NCBI RefSeq assembly: GCF_964340395.1
Contig: NC_135558.1
Span: 12,675,001-12,739,000, forward strand
Length of the DNA: 64,000 nucleotides
Source of the DNA: Glandiceps talaboti
Lineage: Eukaryota > Hemichordata > Enteropneusta > Spengelidae
Reading direction: 5' to 3'
The position numbers and the translations under genes are program-made. The notes under the pieces were generated by a model. That model ran no database searches and was not told the origin of the DNA. It worked only from the letters and a program-made list of their open reading frames with translations. Of the stretch, positions 12,233-23,569 are shown one piece after another. The stretch's first letter is position 1; each line of letters begins with the position of its first letter.

Positions 12233-15200
12233 ATGTCAACTATCCCAGTACTGATCGCGCTGTTTCTCGTCATTGATTTCCATGTTGAAGGATGTCCATC
12301 GGTATGTAGCTGTAGTGGTGGTTATGTTTACTGTGATTCAGAATCTCTGACAGAGATACCATCAGATATACCGACAACTGCAAACGAGCTTTACCTGTCC
12401 GACAACAATATTGTCAACATCGAAGAATGTGCATTTCAAGGACTTGTTCATCTAACATACCTACATTTGAGGGACAATGAAATCACTGAATTGCATGCAA
12501 ATATTTTCAGTGATTTGTCTGCACTGACAACATTGAATTTGAAGTCCAACACCATACGCAGCATTGCTGATGATACCTTGCATGGGTTAACCAACCTAGA
12601 AATATTGTTTCTGTCCAACAACAAACTTACGGAATTACAACCTAACGTGTTTAGTGATCTGTCTTCACTCAAGAAATTGTATCTCTATTCAAACGACATA
12701 ACCAGCATCGCCGATGGCGCATTTCATGGGTTGACCAACCTGCAAACATTGTATCTGTACAACAACAAACTTACAGAATTACAACCCAATGTGTTTAGTG
12801 ATTTGTTGTCCCTCAGTACATTGACTCTATATTCAAACGACATCACAAGCATCGCAGATGGCACATTCCATGGGTTGACCAACCTGCAAACATTGTATCT
12901 GTACAACAACAAACTTAAAGAATTACAACCCAATGTGTTTAGTGATTTGTCATCCCTCAGTACATTGAATCTCTATTCAAACGACATCACCAGCATCGCA
13001 GATGGCACATTTCATGGGTTAACCAATCTAGAGACATTGTATCTGTACAACAACAAACTGACGGAATTACAACCAGACATGTTTAGTGGTCTGTCATCCC
13101 TCAGTACATTGAGCCTCTATTCTAACGACATCACCAGCATCGCAGATGGCACATTTCATGGGTTAACCAATCTTGAGACATTGTATCTGTACAACAACAA
13201 ACTGACGGAATTACAACCAGACATGTTTAGTGGTCTGTCATCACTCAGTACATTGAGTCTCTACTCAAACGACATCACAAGCATCGCAGATGGCACATTT
13301 CATGGGTTGACCAACCTGCAAACATTGCTTCTACACACCAACAAACTGACGGAATTACAACCCAACATGTTTAGTGGTCTGTCGTCCATCAGTACATTGA
13401 AACTCTATTTTAACGACATCACCAGCATCGCAGATGGCACATTTCATGGTTTGACCAACCTGCAATATTTGTATCTGGACAACAACAAACTTACAGAATT
13501 ACAACCCAATGTGTTTAGTGATTTGTTGTCCCTCAGTACATTGAGTCTATATTCAAACGACATCACCAGCATCGCAGATGGCACATTTCATGGGTTGACC
13601 GACCTGCAAACATTGTATCTGTACAACAACAAACTTACGGAATTACAACCCAACAATTTTACTGATCTGTCGTCCCTCAGTACATTGAAACTCTATTCTA
13701 ACGACATCACCAGCATCGCCGATGGCACATTTCATGGGTTGACCAATCTAGAAGCATTGTATCTGTACAACAACAAACTGACGGAATTACAACCCAACAT
13801 GTTTAGTGGTCTGTCGTCCCTCAGTACATTGGAACTCTATTCTAACGACATCACCAGCATCGCCGATGGCACATTTCATGGGTTGACCAACCTGCAAACA
13901 TTGTATCTGTACAACAACAAACTTAAAGAATTACAACCCAATGTGATTAGTGATTTGTCATCCCTCAGTACATTGAATCTCTATTCAAACGACATCACCA
14001 GCATCGCAGATAGCACATTTCATGGGTTAACCAATCTAGAGACATTGTATCTGTACAACAACAAACTGACGGAATTACAACCAGACATGTTTAGTGGTCT
14101 GTCATCCCTCAGTACATTGAGTCTCTATTCAAACGACATCACAAGCATCGCAGATGGCACATTTCATGGGTTGACCAACCTGCAAACATTGTATCTGTAC
14201 AACAACAAACTTACGGAATTACAACCCAACATTTTTACTGATCTGTCGTCCCTCAGTACATTGAAACTCTATTCTAACGACATCACCAGCATCGCCGATG
14301 GCACATTTCATGGGTTAACCAACCTGCAAACATTGCTTCTACACACCAACAAACTGACGGAATTACAACCCAACATGTTTAGTGGTCTGTCGTCCGTCAG
14401 TACGTTGAGTCTCTATTCTAACGACATCACAAGCATCGCAGATGGCACATTTCATGGGTTGACCAACCTGCAAACATTGTATCTGTACAACAACAAACTT
14501 ACGGAATTACAACCCAACATTTTTACTGATCTGTCGTCCCTCAGTACATTGAAACTCTATTCTAACGACATCACCAGCATCGCCGATGGCACATTTCATG
14601 GGTTAACCAATCTAGAAGCATTGTATCTGTCCAACAACAAACTGACGGAATTACAACCAGACATGTTTAGTGGTCTGTCATCCCTCAGTACATTGAGTCT
14701 CTATTCTATCGACATCACCAGCATCGCAGATAGCACATTTCATGGGTTAACCAATCTAGAGACATTGTATCTGTACAACAACAAACTGACGGAATTACAA
14801 CCAGACATGTTTAGTGGTCTGTCATCCCTCAGTACATTGAATCTCTATTCAAACGACATCCCCAGCATCGCCGATGGCATATTTCATGGGTTAACCAATC
14901 TAGAAGCATTGTATCTGTCCAACAACAAACTGACGGAATTACAACCAGACATGTTTAGTGGTCTGTCACCCCTCAGTACATTGAGTCTCTATTCAAACGA
15001 CATCACCAGCATCGCAGATAGCACATTTCATGGGTTAACCAATCTAGAGACATTGTATCTGTCCAACAACAAACTGACGGAATTACAACCAGACATGTTT
15101 AGTGGTCTGTCATCCCTCAGTACATTGGAACTCTATTCTAACGACATCACCAGCATCGCAGATGGCACATTTCATGGGTTAACCAATCTAGAGACATTGT

Positions 15201-18200
15201 ATCTGTCCAACAACAAACTGACGGAATTACAACCAGACATGTTTAGTGGTCTGTCATCCCTCAGTACATTGCGTCTCTACTCAAACGACATCACAAGCAT
15301 CGCCGATGGCACATTTCATGGGAAGACAAACCTACAATATTTGTATCTGTACAACAACAAACTTACAGAATTACAACCAGACATGTTTAGTGGTCTGCCA
15401 TCCCTCAGTACATTGGAACTCTATTCTAACGACATCACCAGCATCGCAGATGGCACATTTCATGGGTTAACCAATCTAGAGACATTGTATCTGTACAACA
15501 ACAAACTGACGGAATTACAACCAGACATGTTTAGTGGTCTGTCATCCCTCAGTACATTGCGTCTCTACTCAAACGACATCACAAGCATCGCCGATGGCAC
15601 ATTTCATGGGAAGACAAACCTACAATATTTGTATCTGTACAACAACAAACTTACAGAATTACAACCAGACATGTTTAGTGGTCTGTCATCCCTCAGTACA
15701 TTGAGCCTCTATTCTAACGACATCACCAGCATCGCAGATAGCACATTTCATGGGTTGACCAACCTGAAATATTTGTATCTGTACAACAACAAACTTAAAG
15801 AATTACAACCCAATGTGTTTAGTGATTTGTTGTCCCTTAGTACATTGAGTCTATATTCAAACGACATCACAAGCATCGCAGATGGCACATTTCATGGGTT
15901 GACCAACCTGCAAACATTGTATCTGTACAACAACAAACTTACAGAATTACAACCCAATGTGTTTAGTGATTTGTTGTCCCTCAGTACATTGAGTCTATAT
16001 TCAAACGACATCACAAGCATCGCAGATGGCACATTTCATGGGTTGACCAACCTGCAAACATTGTATCTGTACAACAACAAGCTTAAAGAATTACAACCCA
16101 ATGTGTTTAGTGATTTGTCATCCCTCAGTACATTGAACCTCTATTCAAACGACATCACCAGCATCGCAGATGGCACATTTCATGGGTTGACCAACCTGCA
16201 AACATTGCATCTGTACAACAGCAAACTGACGGAATTACAACCAAATGTGTTTAGTGGTCTGTCGTCCGTAAGTACATTGAGTCTCTATTCTAACGACATC
16301 ACCAGCATGGCCGATGGCGCACTTCATGGGTTGACCAACCTGCAAACATTGTATCTGTACAACAACAAACTTACAGAATTACAACCCAATATATTTAGTG
16401 ATTTGTCATCCCTCAGTACATTGCATCTCTACTCAAACGATATAACCAGCATCGCAGATGGCACTTTTCATGGGTTGACCAACCTACAATATTTGTATCT
16501 CTACAACAATAAACTTACAGAATTACAACCCAACATTTTTAGTGGTCTGTCGTCCGTCAGTACATTGAATCTCTATTCAAACGACATAACGAGCATCGCC
16601 GATAGCACATTTCATGGGTTGACCAACCTGAAATATTTGTATCTGTACAACAACAAACTTACAGAATTACAACCCAATATATTTAGTGCTTTGTCATCCC
16701 TCAGTACATTGCATCTCTACTCAAACGATATAACCAGCATCGCAGATGGCACATTTCATGGGTTAACCGACCTACAATATTTGTATCTCTACAGCAACAA
16801 ACTTAAAGAATTACAACCCGATATGTTTAGTGGTTTGTCGTCCCTCAGGTCAATGAACCTACAGTGGAACAACATAACAAGCATCATCGATGGCACATTT
16901 CATGGGTTGACCAACCTGCAAACATTGCATCTCTACAACAACGAACTTACAGAATTACAACTCGGCTCGTTTAGTGATCTCTCATCCCTCAGTACATTGA
17001 GCCTCTATTCTAACGACATAACCAGCATCGCAGATGGCACTTTTCATGGGTTGACCAACCTACAATATTTGTATCTCTACAACAACAAACTTACGGAATT
17101 ACAACCTGATGTGTTTTATGGTTTGTCATCACTGGGGACATTGGATCTCTATTCTAACGACATAACCATCATCGCCGATGGAACATTTCATGGGTTGACC
17201 AACCTGCAAACATTGTATCTGTACAACAACAGACTTACAGAATTACAACCCAATATTTTCAGTGGTTTGTCGTCACTCAAAACATTACATCTATATTCTA
17301 ACGACATAACCAGCATTGCTGATGGCACATTTCATGAGTTGACAAACCTACAAATATTGTATTTGTACAGCAACAAACTTACAGAATTACTACCCAATAT
17401 TTTCAGGAGTTTGTCATCACTCAGGACATTGCATCTGTATTCGAACAACATAACCCGTATATCTGACAGCACATTTCACGGATTGACCAATCTGCAGACA
17501 CTCGACTTGTCAAACAACAAACTGAGAGAACTACCCACGAACATATTTACAAATGTTATCATGGGTGCTTATCTCCCAACGCTCCGTACACTGAAGTTAA
17601 GCGACAACTACATGATATCATTGGAGGAAGACACCTTTGCAGGTCTCGAAAATCTAAAGTATTTGTATCTAGATAACAATAACCTAAGAACAAGTGATGT
17701 TACCACCTTGAACAACACACCAACATTAACACAGGTCTATCTGAGAAATAACAGTATCTCCGATATCAGTGATCTTCACTTACCTGATCTCAGATACCTA
17801 GACTTGGACAATAATTCAATGTCTTCATTGTTCTACGACATGTTTCTTGGTATATCAAGTATTACTACCTTAAATCTAGGACATAATGGCATAAGAACTA
17901 TACCAAATAATGCTTTCAATGCACTTACTAAATTAAACAACCTTTACCTTGATAATAATCATTTAATTCAGCCACCATCTTTAGCTTCATTGACTACACT
18001 TGAAGTCTTATCACTATCCAACAATGACATCGAAATGATACCCCCCAGTTTCCTTAATGTTACCCTAAACATATATCAATTGGACCTTAGCTACAATCGA
18101 CTGGATAATGTGCCTCCATTTGACTCTCCAACTATATCCGGGTTCTTTAGTGAATATAATGTGGATATTAACCTTAGTGGAAATCAAATAACAGCAATAG

Positions 18201-19363
18201 GACCTCAAGCATTCTTTGGATTCAGTGGTACCAACGTGTATCGGTTGATCCTTAGGCTAACAGATATGGGTCTGGAGGAGTTAGATGAAGTGGCATTCGA
18301 GGGTATAAATGCTTATGGCGAAACTCATATTGACCTTAGAAGAAACAATTTGACAACCATCCATCCACAAACATTTTCGGAGCTTGATTCATCGGGGTGG
18401 TTCAATATCTTACAGTTGCAGGACAACCCATGGTCATGTGATTGTCGTATGAGGGCATTCAAAGAATGGTATTTGGATAATGATTTCTATATCAAAGGAT
18501 TACTATGTAAACAGCCAGATATTCATGCAGGTATCGATATGTATAACATTCCAAATGAAAACCTTACTTGCAGTCCCCCATCATTTTATGAACCAATTAT
18601 TAAGTCGATATCTGTCGTTGAGGGCGAACGAGTCCAGCTTGACTGTAACGTAACAGGTGTACCTAAACCCAGCGTGTATTGGATTACTCCACATGGTATG
18701 TTACAAAGCGGAATAATGGGATATACTTTCACTCCAAACAGTGGAGATGATACTTTGTACATTACATTATTGAAGCATGAACACCAGGGACCATATGCGT
18801 GTGTTGCCACCAACGGGAATGGCACGGCAGTTGGTCTTAGGCATTTGGAAGTTGAAGACGGTGTCCACGAAAAAACTACCATTACTTCAAGAGGTGTATC
18901 AGTCAGTGATATTCATACAGCTACTACAAGTATCCCAAAAAAATCGGTAGCCACTGATTTCAAAAGTTTGAATGGTGCAGTTATGAGTGGACTTTTTATT
19001 GGGGGCGTTGTCTTTGGCATAGTTTGTGTTTTGTTTGGTTTGATAATCGCTTTATTTATTAAAAAGAAAAGAAAGGAAAATAACCAACATCACAGAGAGC
19101 ATACAGAGGTAAGGTTAAGTGATCTACAGTGTGATGTCAATCAGGAGAAGGAGCAAAGTGGTGGCGGAATCGATAATTATGATGTTACTGATGAAGTAAA
19201 GGGTAAACAGGAAATTTGGATGGATGTAGAGGGATGTGTTCACTATGAAAATACTGCAGCAATTGTCGAGGCTGAGTCCACGTATACAGCTTTATCTCAA
19301 GACAGGGGATCTGCTGAAGCGGTTTATGAAACACTTAACATTACAGGTGTTAAAGAGGAATGA
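12233..19363 (+). CDS. Giant LRR-Ig transmembrane receptor with ITAM-like tail
   Basis: A 2376-residue type I membrane protein from one uninterrupted coding exon. Domains in order: signal peptide 1-20; LRRNT with Cys21, 25, 27 and 34; about 80 LRRs; LRRCT at about 2063-2115 (NPWSCDCRMRAF); a C2-like Ig domain at about 2122-2207 (LDC, YWIT, YACVA); a membrane helix at 2253-2276; and a 100-residue tail starting KKKRK. The repeats are 48-residue dimers, one half with FHGLTNLQTLYLYNNKLTEL and the other with FSDLSSLSTLNLYSNDIT. The 36 anchors between 12437 and 17477 are spaced exactly 144 bases apart. About nine diverged LRRs follow. The tail has Y2338 (YENT), Y2351 (YTAL) and Y2365 (YETL). The architecture implies a cell-surface recognition or adhesion receptor with tyrosine-kinase-coupled signalling; ligand and pathway are unknown. 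The start is chosen because the signal peptide and upstream context match the paralogue at 25590. Confidence 0.93.
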   Translation: MSTIPVLIALFLVIDFHVEGCPSVCSCSGGYVYCDSESLTEIPSDIPTTANELYLSDNNIVNIEECAFQGLVHLTYLHLRDNEITELHANIFSDLSALTTLNLKSNTIRSIADDTLHGLTNLEILFLSNNKLTELQPNVFSDLSSLKKLYLYSNDITSIADGAFHGLTNLQTLYLYNNKLTELQPNVFSDLLSLSTLTLYSNDITSIADGTFHGLTNLQTLYLYNNKLKELQPNVFSDLSSLSTLNLYSNDITSIADGTFHGLTNLETLYLYNNKLTELQPDMFSGLSSLSTLSLYSNDITSIADGTFHGLTNLETLYLYNNKLTELQPDMFSGLSSLSTLSLYSNDITSIADGTFHGLTNLQTLLLHTNKLTELQPNMFSGLSSISTLKLYFNDITSIADGTFHGLTNLQYLYLDNNKLTELQPNVFSDLLSLSTLSLYSNDITSIADGTFHGLTDLQTLYLYNNKLTELQPNNFTDLSSLSTLKLYSNDITSIADGTFHGLTNLEALYLYNNKLTELQPNMFSGLSSLSTLELYSNDITSIADGTFHGLTNLQTLYLYNNKLKELQPNVISDLSSLSTLNLYSNDITSIADSTFHGLTNLETLYLYNNKLTELQPDMFSGLSSLSTLSLYSNDITSIADGTFHGLTNLQTLYLYNNKLTELQPNIFTDLSSLSTLKLYSNDITSIADGTFHGLTNLQTLLLHTNKLTELQPNMFSGLSSVSTLSLYSNDITSIADGTFHGLTNLQTLYLYNNKLTELQPNIFTDLSSLSTLKLYSNDITSIADGTFHGLTNLEALYLSNNKLTELQPDMFSGLSSLSTLSLYSIDITSIADSTFHGLTNLETLYLYNNKLTELQPDMFSGLSSLSTLNLYSNDIPSIADGIFHGLTNLEALYLSNNKLTELQPDMFSGLSPLSTLSLYSNDITSIADSTFHGLTNLETLYLSNNKLTELQPDMFSGLSSLSTLELYSNDITSIADGTFHGLTNLETLYLSNNKLTELQPDMFSGLSSLSTLRLYSNDITSIADGTFHGKTNLQYLYLYNNKLTELQPDMFSGLPSLSTLELYSNDITSIADGTFHGLTNLETLYLYNNKLTELQPDMFSGLSSLSTLRLYSNDITSIADGTFHGKTNLQYLYLYNNKLTELQPDMFSGLSSLSTLSLYSNDITSIADSTFHGLTNLKYLYLYNNKLKELQPNVFSDLLSLSTLSLYSNDITSIADGTFHGLTNLQTLYLYNNKLTELQPNVFSDLLSLSTLSLYSNDITSIADGTFHGLTNLQTLYLYNNKLKELQPNVFSDLSSLSTLNLYSNDITSIADGTFHGLTNLQTLHLYNSKLTELQPNVFSGLSSVSTLSLYSNDITSMADGALHGLTNLQTLYLYNNKLTELQPNIFSDLSSLSTLHLYSNDITSIADGTFHGLTNLQYLYLYNNKLTELQPNIFSGLSSVSTLNLYSNDITSIADSTFHGLTNLKYLYLYNNKLTELQPNIFSALSSLSTLHLYSNDITSIADGTFHGLTDLQYLYLYSNKLKELQPDMFSGLSSLRSMNLQWNNITSIIDGTFHGLTNLQTLHLYNNELTELQLGSFSDLSSLSTLSLYSNDITSIADGTFHGLTNLQYLYLYNNKLTELQPDVFYGLSSLGTLDLYSNDITIIADGTFHGLTNLQTLYLYNNRLTELQPNIFSGLSSLKTLHLYSNDITSIADGTFHELTNLQILYLYSNKLTELLPNIFRSLSSLRTLHLYSNNITRISDSTFHGLTNLQTLDLSNNKLRELPTNIFTNVIMGAYLPTLRTLKLSDNYMISLEEDTFAGLENLKYLYLDNNNLRTSDVTTLNNTPTLTQVYLRNNSISDISDLHLPDLRYLDLDNNSMSSLFYDMFLGISSITTLNLGHNGIRTIPNNAFNALTKLNNLYLDNNHLIQPPSLASLTTLEVLSLSNNDIEMIPPSFLNVTLNIYQLDLSYNRLDNVPPFDSPTISGFFSEYNVDINLSGNQITAIGPQAFFGFSGTNVYRLILRLTDMGLEELDEVAFEGINAYGETHIDLRRNNLTTIHPQTFSELDSSGWFNILQLQDNPWSCDCRMRAFKEWYLDNDFYIKGLLCKQPDIHAGIDMYNIPNENLTCSPPSFYEPIIKSISVVEGERVQLDCNVTGVPKPSVYWITPHGMLQSGIMGYTFTPNSGDDTLYITLLKHEHQGPYACVATNGNGTAVGLRHLEVEDGVHEKTTITSRGVSVSDIHTATTSIPKKSVATDFKSLNGAVMSGLFIGGVVFGIVCVLFGLIIALFIKKKRKENNQHHREHTEVRLSDLQCDVNQEKEQSGGGIDNYDVTDEVKGKQEIWMDVEGCVHYENTAAIVEAESTYTALSQDRGSAEAVYETLNITGVKEE
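12437..17620 (+). repeat. 144-bp tandem LRR-dimer array, 36 units
   Basis: The anchor word CATGGGTT (or a variant) recurs at 144-base spacing from 12437 to 17477, with no net indel over 5040 bases. Many neighbouring units differ by only a few bases. Some share diagnostic variants at a 288-base offset (for example the unusual Lys in FHGKTNLQ near 15320 and 15608), showing recent duplication of two-unit blocks. The last unit is diverged in its second half. No cysteines occur in the repeats. Confidence 0.93.
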
Positions 19364-19744
19364 GATGTACAAAAAAATACAATTATACATACGTTTGTGT
19401 ACTACCACTACCCATACATTTGTGGAGAACCACTACCCATACATTTGTGGAGAGAACCATTCTGTATATTCATTGTGTGACAATTAATACCTTACTGCAG
19501 TGAATATGCCATACGCTCGTCCATATTTCAGTTTAGTGAAAATAGCGCTAACTTCAAAATGAATCTGGAGGAGAAAAGACAAGAAAGAGTTTTAAAAAGC
19601 AGCGAAGTGATGGAAAATCTTTCCTTCAAAACCAAACACAGATAGTTAACGTGTTTTACTGGATCATTCGTATGTTCTGACTACTAATCACTGTAATATA
19701 TATTACGATTTGCGAAGCGGTTGTTGACTATACTAGTATTAAAG
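19364..19744. other. 3' flank of the 2376-aa receptor
   Basis: Directly after the stop comes GATGTACAAAAAA and short tandem words (CCATACATTTGTGGAGA). The same sequence follows the stops at 28673 and 30358, so this is probably conserved 3' UTR. I found no AATAAA within the first few hundred bases. Confidence 0.5.
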
Positions 19745-19876
19745 AAGTCTCGAGTTGGCACAGTGTCTAAATATTAGGACACCTCTTGCGGCAGGATTGG
19801 AAGAGTAAATAATAGAGCCAGGAGTGATCTTCGGTTACAGTCAAAACAGTCTGTCTCTTCATCAGTCAGGATCTGC

Positions 19877-19909
<33 letters not shown>

Positions 19910-22250
19910 GCTAGCTGAAGTTGTTCATTGAAGACTAACGGATGTTAAAACACAACAACTGTTAATAACAATGATATATCTCATCGTTTTTCCTGACGAA
20001 TGAAATATGAAGATTGCATGTGTATTTTAGCTTTTTTTCAGGGAATACTGTTCACAACCTCTGTTTGATATAATCATGAAGGAACCAATAAGAAACTACA
20101 TGTGCGACGACACTGAGATTGCAAGAAGTCAATTTCTTGTTACATTTTGTCCATTCATTATGAAATGAACCATTAACTGCAAGTAGACACAGACAAGATA
20201 CTTTGACATCTACATTTGCTGTCTGCACGGTGGCACTTTAGTTCATTTCATTTAGACAGAATGTCTCAAGAAACTATAGTCATTCAATCATGTTATCATG
20301 AAATGTGGCATGTGTATTTCGTTATTGTTTCTGCGTGGGTGTATTCAACTTATTTTTAGCCGGTGAATAGTAACTTGAAATGGGCTGCATATAACAACTA
20401 CCACAGGTTAGACACTGTAACGGATTATTTTAATTACAAATATTGTAACATATTTGACTTGTAAATTTGATATAATACTTATGATAGAAACATAGCCTAT
20501 TAACAATATTAAATGTATGATTAAGATTTGTACGAGAAAACGTAGCCTAATTAACATCATATAGCTTATTAAAAATATTAAATGTATGATTAAGATTTGT
20601 ACAAGAAAACATAGCCTAATTAACATTATATACCACCTTTCATTTCATTTAAAGATGATATTTGTATTCGATCATGTATTTTAATGGTTTGCCTTTTTGT
20701 ATCTATATTTCAAGTTTGTGTTGTTGTAAAAAAACCATAAAATATTTTTGTAAAAGTATATCTTGATGAAGCAACATGTGTAAGCAGACATAATGCCTTT
20801 GAATTTGTATGACCACATCAACTTATTCGATTATAACTTAGTACATTGATGTTACAATAAACGTAAGTTTTGATTTTTACAAATCGAGCTTTACTATATA
20901 TATGGTTTTATTCATATATTATACACAGATACTTTTAAGACAAAGTTTGAACATATTGATACCAATATTTAAGTTTGAGTTTGAACGTTACTTTACTAAG
21001 ATAAAATACACAGAATTCATATTTTTTAAACATTGGACAGTATTGAATATTTTCGATTGTTTTACTTATAAAAGCAGACTTAAAGTGGGTTTTTAATGAA
21101 TACAAGTTTACTTTTGTTTTACATTTATTAAACTGTATATATGATTTAGTTGGTATGATTATATCAGCTAATTTGATTATAACATAGTGTATTGATGTTA
21201 TGATAAAAGTTACTTTAAGTTTGATTTTTATAGAGGTTGGCTATATATGGTTTCATTCATATATTATACACAGATATGTATAAGATAAAGTTTGAACATA
21301 TTAATACTAATATTTAAGTTTGAGTTTGAACGTTACTGTACTTGGATAATATACCCTGAATTCATATTTGTTTGGATAATATTCAATGATATAGAAGACT
21401 TAAATTGGATTTTTATTGAATAGTACAAGTTTACTTTGTTTTTCTACATTTAATCAAGAGCCACCACACGTAATCAAACTATTTATGCAAGATGATGTTT
21501 ACAAACACATTTGTATGTGGAAGCGACATATACATGCAGAGACAATCTAGATGGTGAACCCTCAAATTTCGTAAAATAACTGAAAATACACCAGAAATAA
21601 TCTTTAATATGACAAAGTATAGAGAGCTCTTAAGAACTGTGTTCTTTAGGGCATTGATCTCTTAATTGTATTCTACCTTTCATAATATTCACTATGTTGA
21701 CTTAAACGTCTGAAATGCTATGATTGTAACATTTGGTTTCGTTATGTTTCAATTGTTATAACCTCGAATGCAATTTGTGTTTTAATTAATTGTTATAGTA
21801 TACTAGATAATAAATGGCATTGGCGTTTTTGGACAGAAGTAAGTACACCTTTAATTTGAATTTTATGTAATTATTTTTTTTTAAATTTAAATGTGTCTAT
21901 GGCTATATATACAAAGATAACACAATTAATCTTTTCAAAAGAATAACACCGGATACATCCAGACGAATTATTTTATTTTACATGATTTAAGAAATGTTTT
22001 GTTTTTTTTTAAATGAAAAAGAAGGTGGCCATATGGAGGAAGAAAACAGTTTTCATTGACTTAAACTCAGATTGGTATCAAGATCAGAAGAATGTGATAG
22101 AGATGTTTTAAAGTTGACAACTGACTTCTGTTAATCTGTTATTTTAATGTAATAAATTTGGTATGGGTTGAACACTGGACTGTGTAGTAACTTTTGTTCA
22201 TGGTTTGAAAGTCTTGAATCCCTCATGATAACTGGCCATATTTGTAGTTA
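19745..22250. repeat. Downstream duplication block, copy B
   Basis: Homologous to 3640-5960 and 30811-32775 (same landmarks, from ATATTAGGACACCTC to GGTATGGGTTGAACACTGG). Contains a short TCTG run at 19869-19911. There is an internal tandem duplication of about 70 bases near 20460-20630, with TATTAAATGTATGATTAAGA occurring twice. Several AATAAA words exist (for example near 21810), so it may supply the receptor 3' UTR. Confidence 0.75.
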
Positions 22251-23000
22251 CAAAATCAATATTTAAAGCATAACTCAAAAACTGTAATATGTAGAGACTC
22301 CATTCAAGTGAATACCCCTACTATGAGCTATAATTTCTTTCCATGGCATTGACCTTGACCTTCGCAGTAAGGGTTATTTAGCAAAATCCAGCCATTTTTG
22401 AGAGACTCCTGAATTGTATTAATTTCTTACCAATTTCTTTAAATCGTGTCCACTGGTACTATAGGAGAAGACAAAGATACACAATTGTTCACATCTCCTT
22501 TTACTGAATAGATGCCATATTTGGAGTAACAAATCAATGTATTATTGCATAACTAAAAAACTCCAATACAAAGAGAGTCCAATCAGGTGTTTATCACAAT
22601 ATAATCCCAGGCAAGCTTTACATTAAGAAAATGACCTTTGACCTCAACCTTGACCTTTTGGGCCAATTTAGCAAAATTAAGCTATTTCTTACGTATTGCA
22701 GACTGTCTGTAGTATTTATGTATGGCCAATTTATTTCAAATGGATGTGTAAAGGCAATAAATATCAATGTAGAACAACAGAAGAGAAATATATAATACAT
22801 GCATTAGTTTTGGTGCTGATATAACTTCGAACTGAATGGTGGCCATATATTTGTAGTGAACGATCACAATTTATTGCATAACGTAAAAAGCTACGAATAA
22901 ATCCCTATACTATTAGGTGGAAACTCTCTTTTGAAACTTTGTCCTTGGCCTTGATGCCACTTAAAGTTGTTTTAAATCGTGTCCCCTTTCAATCACATAT
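22225..23000. repeat. Diverged tandem repeat with TGACCTTGACCTT words
   Basis: Three diverged units start near 22225, 22510 and 22845. Each contains GGCCATAT or GCCATAT, GCATAAC, a TGACCTTGACCTT-type word (degenerate in the third), and, in the first and third, a later AAATCGTGTCC. Related sequence occurs at 5940-6010 and 6295-6315. Confidence 0.5.
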
Positions 23001-23569
23001 ATAAGAAAAGTATTTGAAAGAATGTGTCTTCTATGAAGACTTGTTTGTGATGAATTACAGAAACAAAATACAGACACTGATAGCGCGCACGCACACACAT
23101 AGGTAATGTTACCTTTTATCTCACTGTGAACGCACATCTACAGTTCTGTATTTGAATCTTTCTTGTTTCATTTGACAGTGGTTTTGACTTGTAAACGAGT
23201 CTATTGTGTCTTTCCTGGAAATGTTCAACAGTCATTCTATTTGAGTCTTGGGCTTTTCTGATGTTGACCTAAACAATCCTTGTTTCAGTTTGTATACAAG
23301 CGATGTTTGAACCTGCTGTAGTAGGTGTTATGAATAGATATCTTGGGCAACATTTTCTTCCAATTCAATTTCCACTTTTCTAGTATCAGGTTAAATTTGG
23401 AATTTTCAGAGGATTGCCAAGCTGGTTAAAATGCGAAAAGTATTACCAATCGCTGACAGTTGAGATAGAGTGAAGTTTTTAATTTTCCTTTGCTTACGAA
23501 TAATGTATGAAGTGAGGAATTTATTATCAGTTTTGGGTTCTAGAAATGTCAACATTTCATAATTTCATT
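23001..23569. other. No gene recognised
   Basis: AT-rich spacer between the diverged tandem repeat and the upstream block of the second intact receptor. No supported frames or repeats. Confidence 0.4.

Noticed and set aside
12448-12933. Minus-strand frames inside the LRR arrays
   Set aside because: Shadows of the repetitive LRR codons; they repeat with the same 144-bp period and lack any independent feature. The same applies to those at 25805-26293, 27336-28183 and 18586-18882.
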